Positions 20,843-27,898 of a DNA stretch of 49,020 bases are shown here, piece after piece. Within the stretch, counting starts at the first letter, position 1. The number at the start of each line of letters is the position of its first letter. The position numbers and the translations under genes were made by a program. Source of the stretch: Desulfarculus sp. (GTDB lineage Bacteria; Desulfobacterota; Desulfarculia; Desulfarculales; Desulfarculaceae); NCBI GenBank assembly GCA_003605055.1, contig QZKP01000054.1, positions 1-49,020 of the forward strand. The letters run 5' to 3'. The notes beneath the pieces were generated by a model. That model saw nothing but the letters and a program-made list of their open reading frames with translations. It was not told where the DNA came from and made no database searches.

Positions 20843-21134
20843 CCTGAAAGGCCGATAACAATTGATGATCGGTTGAGGTGTGAGGTCAGGGTTAAGGCAG
20901 GGCCGGGGCGCGGCGAGCAAGACGCCTGTCTTTCGGCGTCTTAGAGCGCAGCCGCCGGGAGCCGGCGGAGGCGATGCTCAAGCTCGCCACCCTCCTTTCC
21001 TTCACCACCCAAAAGGTCAGGCGTGGCGGCAGGGCTTGCACCGACCGCCGTCGGGCTCACACGGGGACTCCGGCAACTTTAAATCGGCGGGCGCACACCT
21101 CTGCAACCTAGCGCCAAGCCGCGACGGACCACCC
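20843..21134 (+). other. structured intergenic region between alaS and bamD, possible RNA or repeat
   Basis: About 290 bases without a convincing gene but with dense structure: AAGACGCC/GGCGTCTT (20919-20926 with 20935-20942), CCGCCGG/CCGGCGG (20952-20958 with 20962-20968), GGCGA/TCGCC (20970-20974 with 20984-20988). A longer imperfect pairing joins GGTCAGGCGTGGCGGC... (from 21015) with ...GCCGCGACGGACC (to 21130). I could not match RNase P, SRP RNA, tmRNA or a known riboswitch. A 6S-like rod cannot be ruled out for 21015-21130. Strand is a guess. Confidence 0.35.
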
Positions 21135-21172
21135 AAAAAAGGGACGCCCCAGCCGGGGCGCCTCTTTTTTTT
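21135..21172. terminator. bidirectional rho-independent terminator between alaS and bamD
   Basis: Stem CGCCCC (21145-21150) with GGGGCG (21155-21160). T-rich tail on the plus strand at 21164-21172 and A-tract on the other side (21135-21140), so it can work in both directions. It stops the bamD transcript right after its stop codon and anything coming from alaS. Confidence 0.85.
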
Positions 21173-21186
21173 CGCTTGATTGTGCT

Positions 21187-21978
21187 CTAGAAGGGCCGGT
21201 CGTCCGGGCCCAGCAGCACGTCCGGGGTCTCTATGCCGGGGACCGGCGTGGTCAGGTCGCGGCGGTCAATGTCCTCGCCCTCGCGCTCCTTGGGGGGCAG
21301 CAGGGCTATCTGCTCCTGGGCGCGGCGCAGGTAGTCCATGGCTTCGTTGTACAAGCCCACGTCCGGGTACTGGGTCAGCACCCGCGTGAAGCGGCCGGAG
21401 GCGGCCCGGTAGCGCTTAGTCTTGAAGTAGAACTTGCCCACCGTCAGATCGTGGGCGGCCTGGCGGCGGATGGCCTCCTGCAGGCGGGGCGCGGCCCGCA
21501 CGGACCACTCGCTGCCGGGATACTGCTTCACCAGACGCTGTAAGGTCTGCATGGCCTTGCGGGCGTTGGTGGGGTCCCGGTCCGGAGTGTGCATCTGTTC
21601 AAAGTGGACCATGCCCATCTGGTAGATAGCGTAGGGCACGCCCTCGTTCTTGGGGTGCAGGCGGATGAAGTCCTCGTAGGCCAGGATCGCCTCCTCGTAG
21701 CGCCGGGCCTTGAAGTAGGCGTCACCCACCCGCAGGTCAGCCAGGAGCGCGAAGCGGCTGTAGGGGAAGCGGTCCTTGAGGGACTGGAACACCTCCGCCG
21801 ACCGGTCGTAGTTGCCCTCTCGGTAGAGCGTCTCGCCCTCGCTGGCCAGCACCTGGGCCGGGGTGTCAAAGGCATCGCTGACCGTACTGCCGCCGCCGCC
21901 GAACCAGCCGCAGCCGCCGGCCGCGGCCAGGGCCGCCAGCATCCCCGCTAACAACAGGCTCTTGATTACTTTAGCCAT
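21187..21978 (-). CDS. bamD: outer membrane assembly lipoprotein BamD
   Basis: A 263-residue lipoprotein with signal peptide and lipobox ending AAAGGC (Cys at about 23), then a glycine-rich linker and tetratricopeptide-like repeats: LYREGNYDRSAEVFQSLKD, YFKARRYEEAILAYEDFIRLHP and FYFKTKRYRAASGRFTRVL. This is the BamD/ComL layout; the protein forms the BAM complex with BamA and folds outer-membrane proteins. The C-terminal tail after the repeats is charged and probably flexible. Its start overlaps the end of trxB by 8 bases, so it is the last gene of a trxA-trxB-bamD unit. Confidence 0.88.
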   Translation of the reverse strand: MAKVIKSLLLAGMLAALAAAGGCGWFGGGGSTVSDAFDTPAQVLASEGETLYREGNYDRSAEVFQSLKDRFPYSRFALLADLRVGDAYFKARRYEEAILAYEDFIRLHPKNEGVPYAIYQMGMVHFEQMHTPDRDPTNARKAMQTLQRLVKQYPGSEWSVRAAPRLQEAIRRQAAHDLTVGKFYFKTKRYRAASGRFTRVLTQYPDVGLYNEAMDYLRRAQEQIALLPPKEREGEDIDRRDLTTPVPGIETPDVLLGPDDRPF

Positions 21979-22906
21979 GGTCGTCTTCCAGGTACCTCTG
22001 GGCGGCGTAGGTGGCCACCGCCCCCTCGCCGGCGGCCACCACTATCTGGCGCAGCAGCTTGCTGCAGCAGTCGCCGGCCGCGAATACACCGTTTAAGCTG
22101 GTGTGCTGGTTGCGGTCGTGGATGATGAATCCCTCCCGGTCCATGTCCAGCACCCCGCGCAGAAACCCCGTGTTGGGCGCGGTGCCCACGAAAACGAAGG
22201 CTCCGTCCGCCGTCAGGTCGAACTCCTGTCCGGTCTTGAGGTCCTTGAGCCTCACCGCCTCCACCTTTGCCTGGCCCTTGACGGCCAGGGCCTGGTGGGA
22301 CCACAGCACCTGAATCTTGCCGTTGGCCAGCACCCGCTCGGCCAGCACCCCGGCCGCCCGCAACTGGTCCCGGCGATGCACCAGGTACACCTTTTTGGCG
22401 AAGCGGGTCAGGAACATGGCCTCCTCGGCCGCGGTGTCCCCGCCGCCGATGGCCACCACCACCTGGTCGCGATAGAAGGGGCCGTCGCAGGTGCCGCAGT
22501 AGGACACGCCCTTGCCAATCAGCAGCGCCTCGCCGGGCAGGCCCAGCTTGCGGGGCTGGGCGCCCACGGCCAGGACCACCGCCCGGGCCCTTAAATCGCC
22601 GGCGGGCGTTTGCAGCACCTTGAGCTTGCCCTCGGCGCGCAGCCCGGTCACTTCCTGGTTCTTGATCTCCAGCCCGAACTTGAGGGCGTGGGCGCGCATG
22701 CGCTCGGCCAGCGCGAAGCCGCTGACCCCCTCCACGTCGCCGGGCCAGTTCTCTACCAGCTCGGTGGTGAGCACCTGCCCGCCCGGACTGAGCATCTCCA
22801 AGAGCACCGCGTCCATGCGGGCCCGCGCAGCGTAGAGGCCGGCGGTGAGGCCGGCCGGTCCGCCCCCCACGATCACCAGATCGCGGGTCTGTATCTTGGC
22901 GGCCAC
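21971..22906 (-). CDS. trxB: thioredoxin reductase
   Basis: A 311-residue FAD/NADPH enzyme that reduces thioredoxin. The FAD site is VGGGPAGLTAGLYAARA, the redox pair is CGTC at residues 137-140 (GVSYCGTCDGPFY), the NADPH site is VAIGGGDTAAEEA, and the C-terminal FAD contact is GVFAAGDCCSKLLRQIVVAAGEGAVA. It lies directly after trxA with a gap of six bases. Confidence 0.95.
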   Translation of the reverse strand: MAAKIQTRDLVIVGGGPAGLTAGLYAARARMDAVLLEMLSPGGQVLTTELVENWPGDVEGVSGFALAERMRAHALKFGLEIKNQEVTGLRAEGKLKVLQTPAGDLRARAVVLAVGAQPRKLGLPGEALLIGKGVSYCGTCDGPFYRDQVVVAIGGGDTAAEEAMFLTRFAKKVYLVHRRDQLRAAGVLAERVLANGKIQVLWSHQALAVKGQAKVEAVRLKDLKTGQEFDLTADGAFVFVGTAPNTGFLRGVLDMDREGFIIHDRNQHTSLNGVFAAGDCCSKLLRQIVVAAGEGAVATYAAQRYLEDDHG

Positions 22907-22912
22907 CTTGCC

Positions 22913-23242
22913 TCAGCCAAGCTGCTTCTGGATGGCCTGCTCCAAGTGGGACTTGCTCACCGCCCCGGTTATCTGATCGGCCACCTTGCCCTCCTTGAAC
23001 AGGATCAGGGTGGGGATGGCCCGGATGCCGTACTGGCCGGGGGTCTTGGGGCTCTCGTCCACGTTGAGTTTGGCCACCTTCACCTTGCCGGCGTACTGCT
23101 CGGCCAACTCCTCCACCACCGGAGCGATGGCCCGGCAGGGACCGCACCAGGCCGCCCAAAAGTCCACCAAGGTAGGCAGGCCACTGTTAAGAACCTCCGC
23201 CTCAAAGGTGTCGTCAGTCACCTGCAAAACGTTCTCAGCCAT
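22913..23242 (-). CDS. trxA: thioredoxin
   Basis: A 109-residue thioredoxin with WCGPC (Cys33 and Cys36), the buried VDFWAAWC segment and the cis-Pro region GIRAIPTLILFK. It passes electrons from TrxB to cytoplasmic disulfides. The ATG is preceded by AGGAG. It is first in the minus-strand unit and has a strong promoter upstream. Confidence 0.96.
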   Translation of the reverse strand: MAENVLQVTDDTFEAEVLNSGLPTLVDFWAAWCGPCRAIAPVVEELAEQYAGKVKVAKLNVDESPKTPGQYGIRAIPTLILFKEGKVADQITGAVSKSHLEQAIQKQLG

Positions 23243-23327
23243 TTATCATCCGCTCCTTGTGGCATTTTCATGAAGGACGCTTGGCCGAGCGCCCGCGGGT
23301 CTGCTAGGCCCTGTGGGGACAACTATT

Positions 23328-23356
23328 TTTATATGCTGTCACCCGGGGTTTGTCAA
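23328..23356 (-). promoter_or_regulatory. sigma-70 promoter of trxA-trxB-bamD
   Basis: On the minus strand TTGACA (23356-23351), an exact 17-base spacer and TATAAA (23333-23328). The predicted leader is about 80 bases. It lies in the divergent region shared with radA. Confidence 0.75.
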
Positions 23357-23435
23357 CGCGGGACGCGGGGCGCATTTGCCCTACCGGCCCGGCCCGGGCT
23401 CGGGTAAGATGGGCCACGGGAGAGAGGTGAGGCTC

Positions 23436-24776
23436 ATGGCGGCCCGGATCCACAGCCTGTTCGTGTGCCAGAACTGCGGCGCGGCGCAGCCCAAGTGGCT
23501 GGGCCGCTGCCCGGCCTGCCAGGCCTGGGACAGCCTGGTGGAGGAGCCGGCCGCCCCCCGGGACGCCGCCGCGCCGGCCCCGGCCCAGACCCTGCCCCTG
23601 GATCAGGCCCTGGCCTCGGAGCAGGGCCGCCTGTCCAGCGGCCTGGAGGAGCTGGACCGGGTGCTGGGCGGGGGCCTGGTGCCGGGGATGGTGGTCCTGG
23701 TGGGAGGCGAGCCGGGCATCGGCAAGTCCACCCTCATGCTGCAGGCCGCGGCCAGCCTGGGCCAGGGCCAGGGCCGGGTGCTGCTGGTGGCCGCCGAGGA
23801 GTCTGTCCGGCAGGTGGGCCTGCGGGCCCAGCGCCTGGGGCTGGATGGCGGCGCGGTGGAGCTGCTGGCCGAGACCGCCCTGGAGCCGGTGCGGGCCGCC
23901 CTGGCCGGCGGGGAGTACGCGGCGGTGGCGGTGGACTCCATCCAGGCCCTGCGCTCCGCCGAGCTGGCCAGCGCGCCGGGTTCGGTGAGCCAGGTGCGCC
24001 TGTGCGCCGCGGAGCTGGCCGCGGCGGCCAAGGCCTCGGGCAGCGCGCTGTTTTTGGTGGGCCACGTCACCAAGGAGGGCTCCCTGGCCGGCCCCCGGGT
24101 GCTGGAGCACCTGGTGGACACGGTGCTGTACTTCGAATCCGAGCCCTCGCTGCGCCTGCGCCTCTTACGGGCGGTCAAGAACCGCTTCGGGGCCACCGAC
24201 GAGGTGGGGGTGTTCGAGATGGGCGAGGCCGGCCTGCTTCCGGTGGCCAACCCCTCGGCCCTGTTCCTGGCCCAGCGGCCCCTGCAGGCGCCGGGCAGCG
24301 CGGTCTGCGCGGCCATGAGCGGCACCCGGCCCCTGTTGGTGGAGGTGCAGGCCCTGGTGAGCCCCTCGGGCCTGGCCATGCCCCGGCGCCAGGCCCTGGG
24401 CCTGGACCAGGGGCGGCTGCACATGCTGGCCGCGGTGCTGGCCATCCACGCCGGCCTGGACCTGAGCGGTCATGACGTGTTCGTCAACGTCACCGGCGGG
24501 GTGCGCCTGTCCGAGCCGGCCGCGGACCTGGCCGTGGCCGCGGCCGTGGCCAGCTCCCTGGCCGGCCGGCCCCTGCCCCCGCGGGTGGTCTGCTTCGGGG
24601 AGGTGGGGCTGGCCGGCGAGCTGCGGGCGGTGGGGCGCGGCCAGGCCCGTCTGGCCGAGGCCGCCCGCCAGGGCTTCAGCCAGGCCCTGACCGCCCCGGG
24701 CCAGACCAAGCCGCCGCCGGGCATGGAGATACTCAGCGCCCGCCGGCTGGACGACGCCCTGGGCCTCTTCTGGTAA
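23436..24776 (+). CDS. radA: DNA repair protein RadA
   Basis: A 446-residue RadA/Sms. The zinc finger CQNCGAAQPKWLGRCPAC is at the N-terminus, Walker A GEPGIGKST is near residue 92, the RadA-specific KNRFG appears near residue 248, and the C-terminal third is the Lon-protease-like domain (VFVNVTGGVRLSEPAADLAVAAA). It is a DnaB-type helicase acting on recombination branches. The frame is open upstream to 23313, but the ATG at 23436 has GAGGTGAGG and gives the expected short N-terminus before the zinc finger. Confidence 0.94.
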   Translation: MAARIHSLFVCQNCGAAQPKWLGRCPACQAWDSLVEEPAAPRDAAAPAPAQTLPLDQALASEQGRLSSGLEELDRVLGGGLVPGMVVLVGGEPGIGKSTLMLQAAASLGQGQGRVLLVAAEESVRQVGLRAQRLGLDGGAVELLAETALEPVRAALAGGEYAAVAVDSIQALRSAELASAPGSVSQVRLCAAELAAAAKASGSALFLVGHVTKEGSLAGPRVLEHLVDTVLYFESEPSLRLRLLRAVKNRFGATDEVGVFEMGEAGLLPVANPSALFLAQRPLQAPGSAVCAAMSGTRPLLVEVQALVSPSGLAMPRRQALGLDQGRLHMLAAVLAIHAGLDLSGHDVFVNVTGGVRLSEPAADLAVAAAVASSLAGRPLPPRVVCFGEVGLAGELRAVGRGQARLAEAARQGFSQALTAPGQTKPPPGMEILSARRLDDALGLFW

Positions 24777-24883
24777 TATTGCCGCCGAACGGGGAAGCGG
24801 CTATCATTATTAATAAGCTGCGAGAAAGTCCTTCTCCTGGCCGGGTCCGCGTAAAAAACCCACGTTGAAAGGTTTGCGGCGCG

Positions 24884-25561
24884 ATGAAACAGCAACTCGG
24901 CCCTCGACGCGCCCGGTGCTGGGTCCTGGCCCTGTTGGCGGCCCTGGCCCTGGCCGCCGCCTCCTGCGGGGGCGGCGGGGGCGGCGGCGGCGGCTCCGGC
25001 GGCGGCTTCAGCACCGCCGACTATCAGTTCCTCTACACCTACAACGCGGTCCTGCTGTCGGGCCACACCATCCGCTGGGCCAACGTGCCCATCGCGGTCT
25101 CCTTCAGCGTGGACGGCACCCAGGCCGCCTTCAACCGCTGGAACAGCGCCTCCAGCGGGGCGGTGAGCTTCTCCTTCGGCACCAGCGGCAACATCACCGT
25201 GGACTGGACCGACAGCAACTCCTACTGCGGGGTGACCTTCCTGACCTGGAGCAGCAACGGCCGCATGACCTCGGCCCGGGTGCTCATCGCCCGCAACCAG
25301 GCCGGCTGCGCCGGCGGGGCGGACGACACCCTGGCCCATGAGGCGGGCCATGCCATCGGCTTCATCGGCCACGACTCCAGCGGCCTGATGAATCCCTTCG
25401 GTGGCCAGGCCATAAGCACCCAGGAGGCCCGCTTCATGCGCCTGCTCTATTCCCTGGCCCCGGGCACGGACATCAACGGTTTCCTGAAGCTCCAGACCAA
25501 GCAGAGCCAGAGCAAGTACGACGCGAGCGGCCAGCGCAGCTACTCCATGACCATTTACTAA
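24884..25561 (+). CDS. lipoprotein with metzincin (matrixin-like) zinc protease motif
   Basis: A 225-residue secreted protein. A signal peptide ends in lipobox AAASC (Cys28), followed by a long glycine run as linker. The zinc site is HEAGHAIGFIGH (His152, His156, His163, catalytic Glu153), with a likely Met-turn SSGLMNP (Met169), the metzincin signature and closest to matrixins. VSFSVDGTQAAFNRWNSAS upstream resembles the start of a matrixin catalytic domain. There is no visible propeptide cysteine switch. Substrate unknown; the lipid anchor would place it on a membrane facing the periplasm or outside. A small lipoprotein gene follows after 10 bases. Confidence 0.75.
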   Translation: MKQQLGPRRARCWVLALLAALALAAASCGGGGGGGGGSGGGFSTADYQFLYTYNAVLLSGHTIRWANVPIAVSFSVDGTQAAFNRWNSASSGAVSFSFGTSGNITVDWTDSNSYCGVTFLTWSSNGRMTSARVLIARNQAGCAGGADDTLAHEAGHAIGFIGHDSSGLMNPFGGQAISTQEARFMRLLYSLAPGTDINGFLKLQTKQSQSKYDASGQRSYSMTIY

Positions 25562-25571
25562 GGAGGCTTCG

Positions 25572-25988
25572 ATGCGCTTGGCTCTGTTCGCCGCCGTGCT
25601 GGCCCTGGCCCTGGGCCTGAGCGCCTGCCGCGAGGGAGGCAGCGCCTCCCCGCCGCCGGCCGGCCAGCCCAGCCAGTACCTGACCATCATGGACCTGCCC
25701 TGTGACCAGGTGCAGCGCCAGGTGCGCGCCCGCATCCAGGCCGACGCCTCCCTGGGCCTGGCCAGTGAAAAGAAGGTGGAGCGGGGGGTGGGATTTGTGC
25801 TTCCCCCCCGCCAGGAGGGCCCGCGGCGCTGGTCGGCGGTGGTGCTGGTGGAGTGCTTCGGCCCCCTGACCACCCGTCTGTCGGTGCAGGTGAGCGCCGA
25901 GCGCCAGAGCGGCGGCGTCTGGGGGCCCGAGGCCGCGGCCGCGGACCTGGAAAAGGCCATCCTGGACAAGGCGACCCCCCAGCCCTAG
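25572..25988 (+). CDS. small hypothetical lipoprotein
   Basis: A 138-residue protein with a signal peptide and lipobox LSAC (Cys19), then a Pro/Ser-rich linker and a domain of about 95 residues (YLTIMDLPCDQVQRQVRARIQ ... SVQVSAERQSGG) that looks like an alpha/beta fold. I do not recognise the family. AGGAGGCTTCG gives a good ribosome-binding site, and the 10-base gap to the metzincin gene suggests that the two are made together. Confidence 0.65.
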   Translation: MRLALFAAVLALALGLSACREGGSASPPPAGQPSQYLTIMDLPCDQVQRQVRARIQADASLGLASEKKVERGVGFVLPPRQEGPRRWSAVVLVECFGPLTTRLSVQVSAERQSGGVWGPEAAAADLEKAILDKATPQP

Positions 25989-26007
25989 AACCGCCCGGCC
26001 AAGGGGG

Positions 26008-26652
26008 TCAGTAGACCTGCACCCCCGTCTCGTGCACCTCAAAGGAGAACTCGGCCAGGGTCGGGCCCAGCAGCGGCTGGTTGTGGTCAAAGCCCTTCAG
26101 CCGGCTGACCCGCAGCATCCGGGGGCCGAACACGCGCGAACGCTCCCAGTCCGCCTTGCTGCGCACCGAGCGCAGGCCGCCCAAGGACAACAGCTTGCCG
26201 CCCATGTCCGGCGCGGACCAGATGTAGTCCACGGCCAGGGGCCGCGGGAACTGGGGGTAGAGCACCAGTATCTTGACCACCGGCCGGGCGTAAGGGACCC
26301 GGGCCGGGGTGAAGAACCAGGAGAACACCACCGCCTGGCCGGCCTTGAGCCCCTGCCGGGGGCTGAAAAAGGCGTAGAACTCGGTGCGGTCGTCTATCTC
26401 CACCCGCGCGGACGGCGCACCTCCGGCGCAGGGGCGCTGCAACAGGGACAGGGGCCGCCAGTCGGGCCCCTCGGCGCCGATGCGCTTCTTCTGGAAGCTG
26501 CTCAGCGCCACCAAAACCAGATCCTGCTTTTGCAGCAATTGGCCATAGGTGCAGGGCACCTCGCCGCTGACCTTGCCCGCCTCTTGGCCGTCATTCTGGC
26601 AGCCGGCCAAGAGCAGCAGGCCCAGCAGGCACAAGAACCAGCGTCGGGTCAT
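26008..26652 (-). CDS. hypothetical lipoprotein
   Basis: A 214-residue protein starting MTRRWFLCLLGLLLLAGC, with lipobox LAGC (Cys18), then a soluble domain containing YAFFSPRQGLKAGQ, VVFSWFFTPARVPYARPVVKI and FSFEVHETGVQVY. I do not know the family. An in-frame ATG at 26667 would sit inside a terminator hairpin. The ATG at 26652 has GGGGGA at proper distance and a normal signal peptide, so I choose it. It is convergent with the two lipoproteins before it, 19 bases apart. Confidence 0.65.
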   Translation of the reverse strand: MTRRWFLCLLGLLLLAGCQNDGQEAGKVSGEVPCTYGQLLQKQDLVLVALSSFQKKRIGAEGPDWRPLSLLQRPCAGGAPSARVEIDDRTEFYAFFSPRQGLKAGQAVVFSWFFTPARVPYARPVVKILVLYPQFPRPLAVDYIWSAPDMGGKLLSLGGLRSVRSKADWERSRVFGPRMLRVSRLKGFDHNQPLLGPTLAEFSFEVHETGVQVY

Positions 26653-26664
26653 CGGCACATCCCC

Positions 26665-26696
26665 CATAAAATAACCCCCACAATTTTATGCGGGGG
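26665..26696 (-). terminator. terminator of lon-larC, next to the lipoprotein start
   Basis: On the minus strand CCCCC (26695-26691 side) pairs with GGGGG (26679-26675 side), then TTATTTTATG. An alternative, longer fold pairs CATAAAA with TTTTATG. It sits 45-75 bases past the larC stop and just before the lipoprotein start at 26652. Confidence 0.55.
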
Positions 26697-26739
26697 CGCG
26701 GGGTTGTTCAACCTCGCCGGCCGAGAAAAGGGCCCGGTT

Positions 26740-27897
26740 TCAAGCGTGGGCCAGGCGGATGAGCTCCTGGCGCACCTGCTGGGGCGCCAGGCCGGTCCGG
26801 GCGCAGATGCGGGCCACGTCCTGGGCCTCGGGGTGATAGCGCAATTGGCCATCAATACTGGCTATTTTTACCTTGGCCGGCCCCCAGGGGCTCTGCACCT
26901 CCACCACTTGGCGCGCCAGCACCCGGCGCTCCAGGGTCTGTAGGCGGACCCCCAGGCTGGTGGTCTGCCGGAGCACCGCCGCAGACAGCTCCGGGGCCAG
27001 GTGGGGCGGGCTGAGCACCGTCAGCCGGTGTCCCAAGCGGCCCTTTTTCATGACCAGGGGGGCGGCGGCCGCGTCCAGGGCGCCGGCGGCCAGGAGCCGC
27101 TCCATGGCGATGGCCAGGTCCTCGGGGGTCATGTCGTCCAGGTGGCAGGTGATCTCCACCACCCGGTCCGCGGCCAGGCCGGCCTGCTCCTGGCCCAGGA
27201 GCAGGCGCAGGATGTTGGGCCCGGCGTCGCCAATGCGGCTGCCGCCGCCCACCCCCACCCGCTCCAGGCGCATGGCCGGCAGGCCGCCGAAGTCCTGGGC
27301 CAGGGTGCTCACCAGGGCCGCGCCGGTGGGGGTGACCGTCTCCTGCTGGCCGGGCCAGGGGGTGATGGGCCGGCCCGCCAGCAGGTGCAGCACCGCCGGC
27401 GCTGGCAGGGGCAGCTTGCCGTGGGCGCACTCTACGAACCCCCGCCCCAGGGGCAGCGGCGAACAGACCACCCGCGGCCAGCCCAGCCAGGCCAGGCCGC
27501 CGCAGAAGGCGGCCACGTCCACCATGGCGTCCACGGCCCCCACCTCGTGGAAGTGCACCTCGGCTGGGCTGACGCCGTGCACCCGGGCCTCGGCCTGGGC
27601 CAGGCGCTCAAAGACCTGGGCCGCGGCCCGGCCCACCTCCGGCGGCAGGCCGCGCAGGTGCTCCAGCACGTGGCTCAGGTGGCGGTGGGGCTGGGAGGCG
27701 GGGAACTCCACCTCCAGCCGCCGGCCGGCGATGCCGCTGTGCTCCACGGCCGGGGCGCTCAGGCGCACCTGGGGCAGCCCCAGGACCGCCACCAAGCCCT
27801 CCAGCTCCGCCAAGGGCCAGCCCAGGTCAATCAGGGCCCCGGCCAGCATGTCCCCGGCCGCGCCGCCGCAGACGTCTATATAGAGGATGTTGCCCAC
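26740..27897 (-). CDS. larC: nickel pincer cofactor biosynthesis protein LarC (DUF111)
   Basis: A 385-residue protein beginning ILYIDVCGGAAGDMLAGALIDLGW, the LarC signature, with VHFHEVGAVDAMVDV, LPLPAPAVLHLLAGRP and ETVTPTGAAL. LarC inserts nickel into the pincer cofactor of lactate racemase LarA and related enzymes using CTP. It is a single uninterrupted frame, unlike the frameshifted larC1/larC2 of Lactobacillus. No larA, larB or larE is present nearby. It starts GTG one base after the lon stop, so translation is coupled. Confidence 0.92.
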   Translation of the reverse strand: MGNILYIDVCGGAAGDMLAGALIDLGWPLAELEGLVAVLGLPQVRLSAPAVEHSGIAGRRLEVEFPASQPHRHLSHVLEHLRGLPPEVGRAAAQVFERLAQAEARVHGVSPAEVHFHEVGAVDAMVDVAAFCGGLAWLGWPRVVCSPLPLGRGFVECAHGKLPLPAPAVLHLLAGRPITPWPGQQETVTPTGAALVSTLAQDFGGLPAMRLERVGVGGGSRIGDAGPNILRLLLGQEQAGLAADRVVEITCHLDDMTPEDLAIAMERLLAAGALDAAAAPLVMKKGRLGHRLTVLSPPHLAPELSAAVLRQTTSLGVRLQTLERRVLARQVVEVQSPWGPAKVKIASIDGQLRYHPEAQDVARICARTGLAPQQVRQELIRLAHA

Positions 27898-27898
27898 G

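Noticed and set aside
21015..21130. Definite call of 6S RNA
   Set aside because: The rod-like pairing is imperfect and the resemblance to known 6S sequence is only patchy; kept as a possibility under the structured region.
20880..21179. 99-residue plus-strand frame after alaS
   Set aside because: It is made of hairpin arms and terminator sequence, so it is better explained as structured non-coding DNA.
24953..25010. Glycine-repeat tract in the metzincin gene as a sequencing error or frameshift site
   Set aside because: The frame stays open on both sides, the lipobox lies before it and the catalytic domain after it; glycine linkers behind lipoboxes are common.
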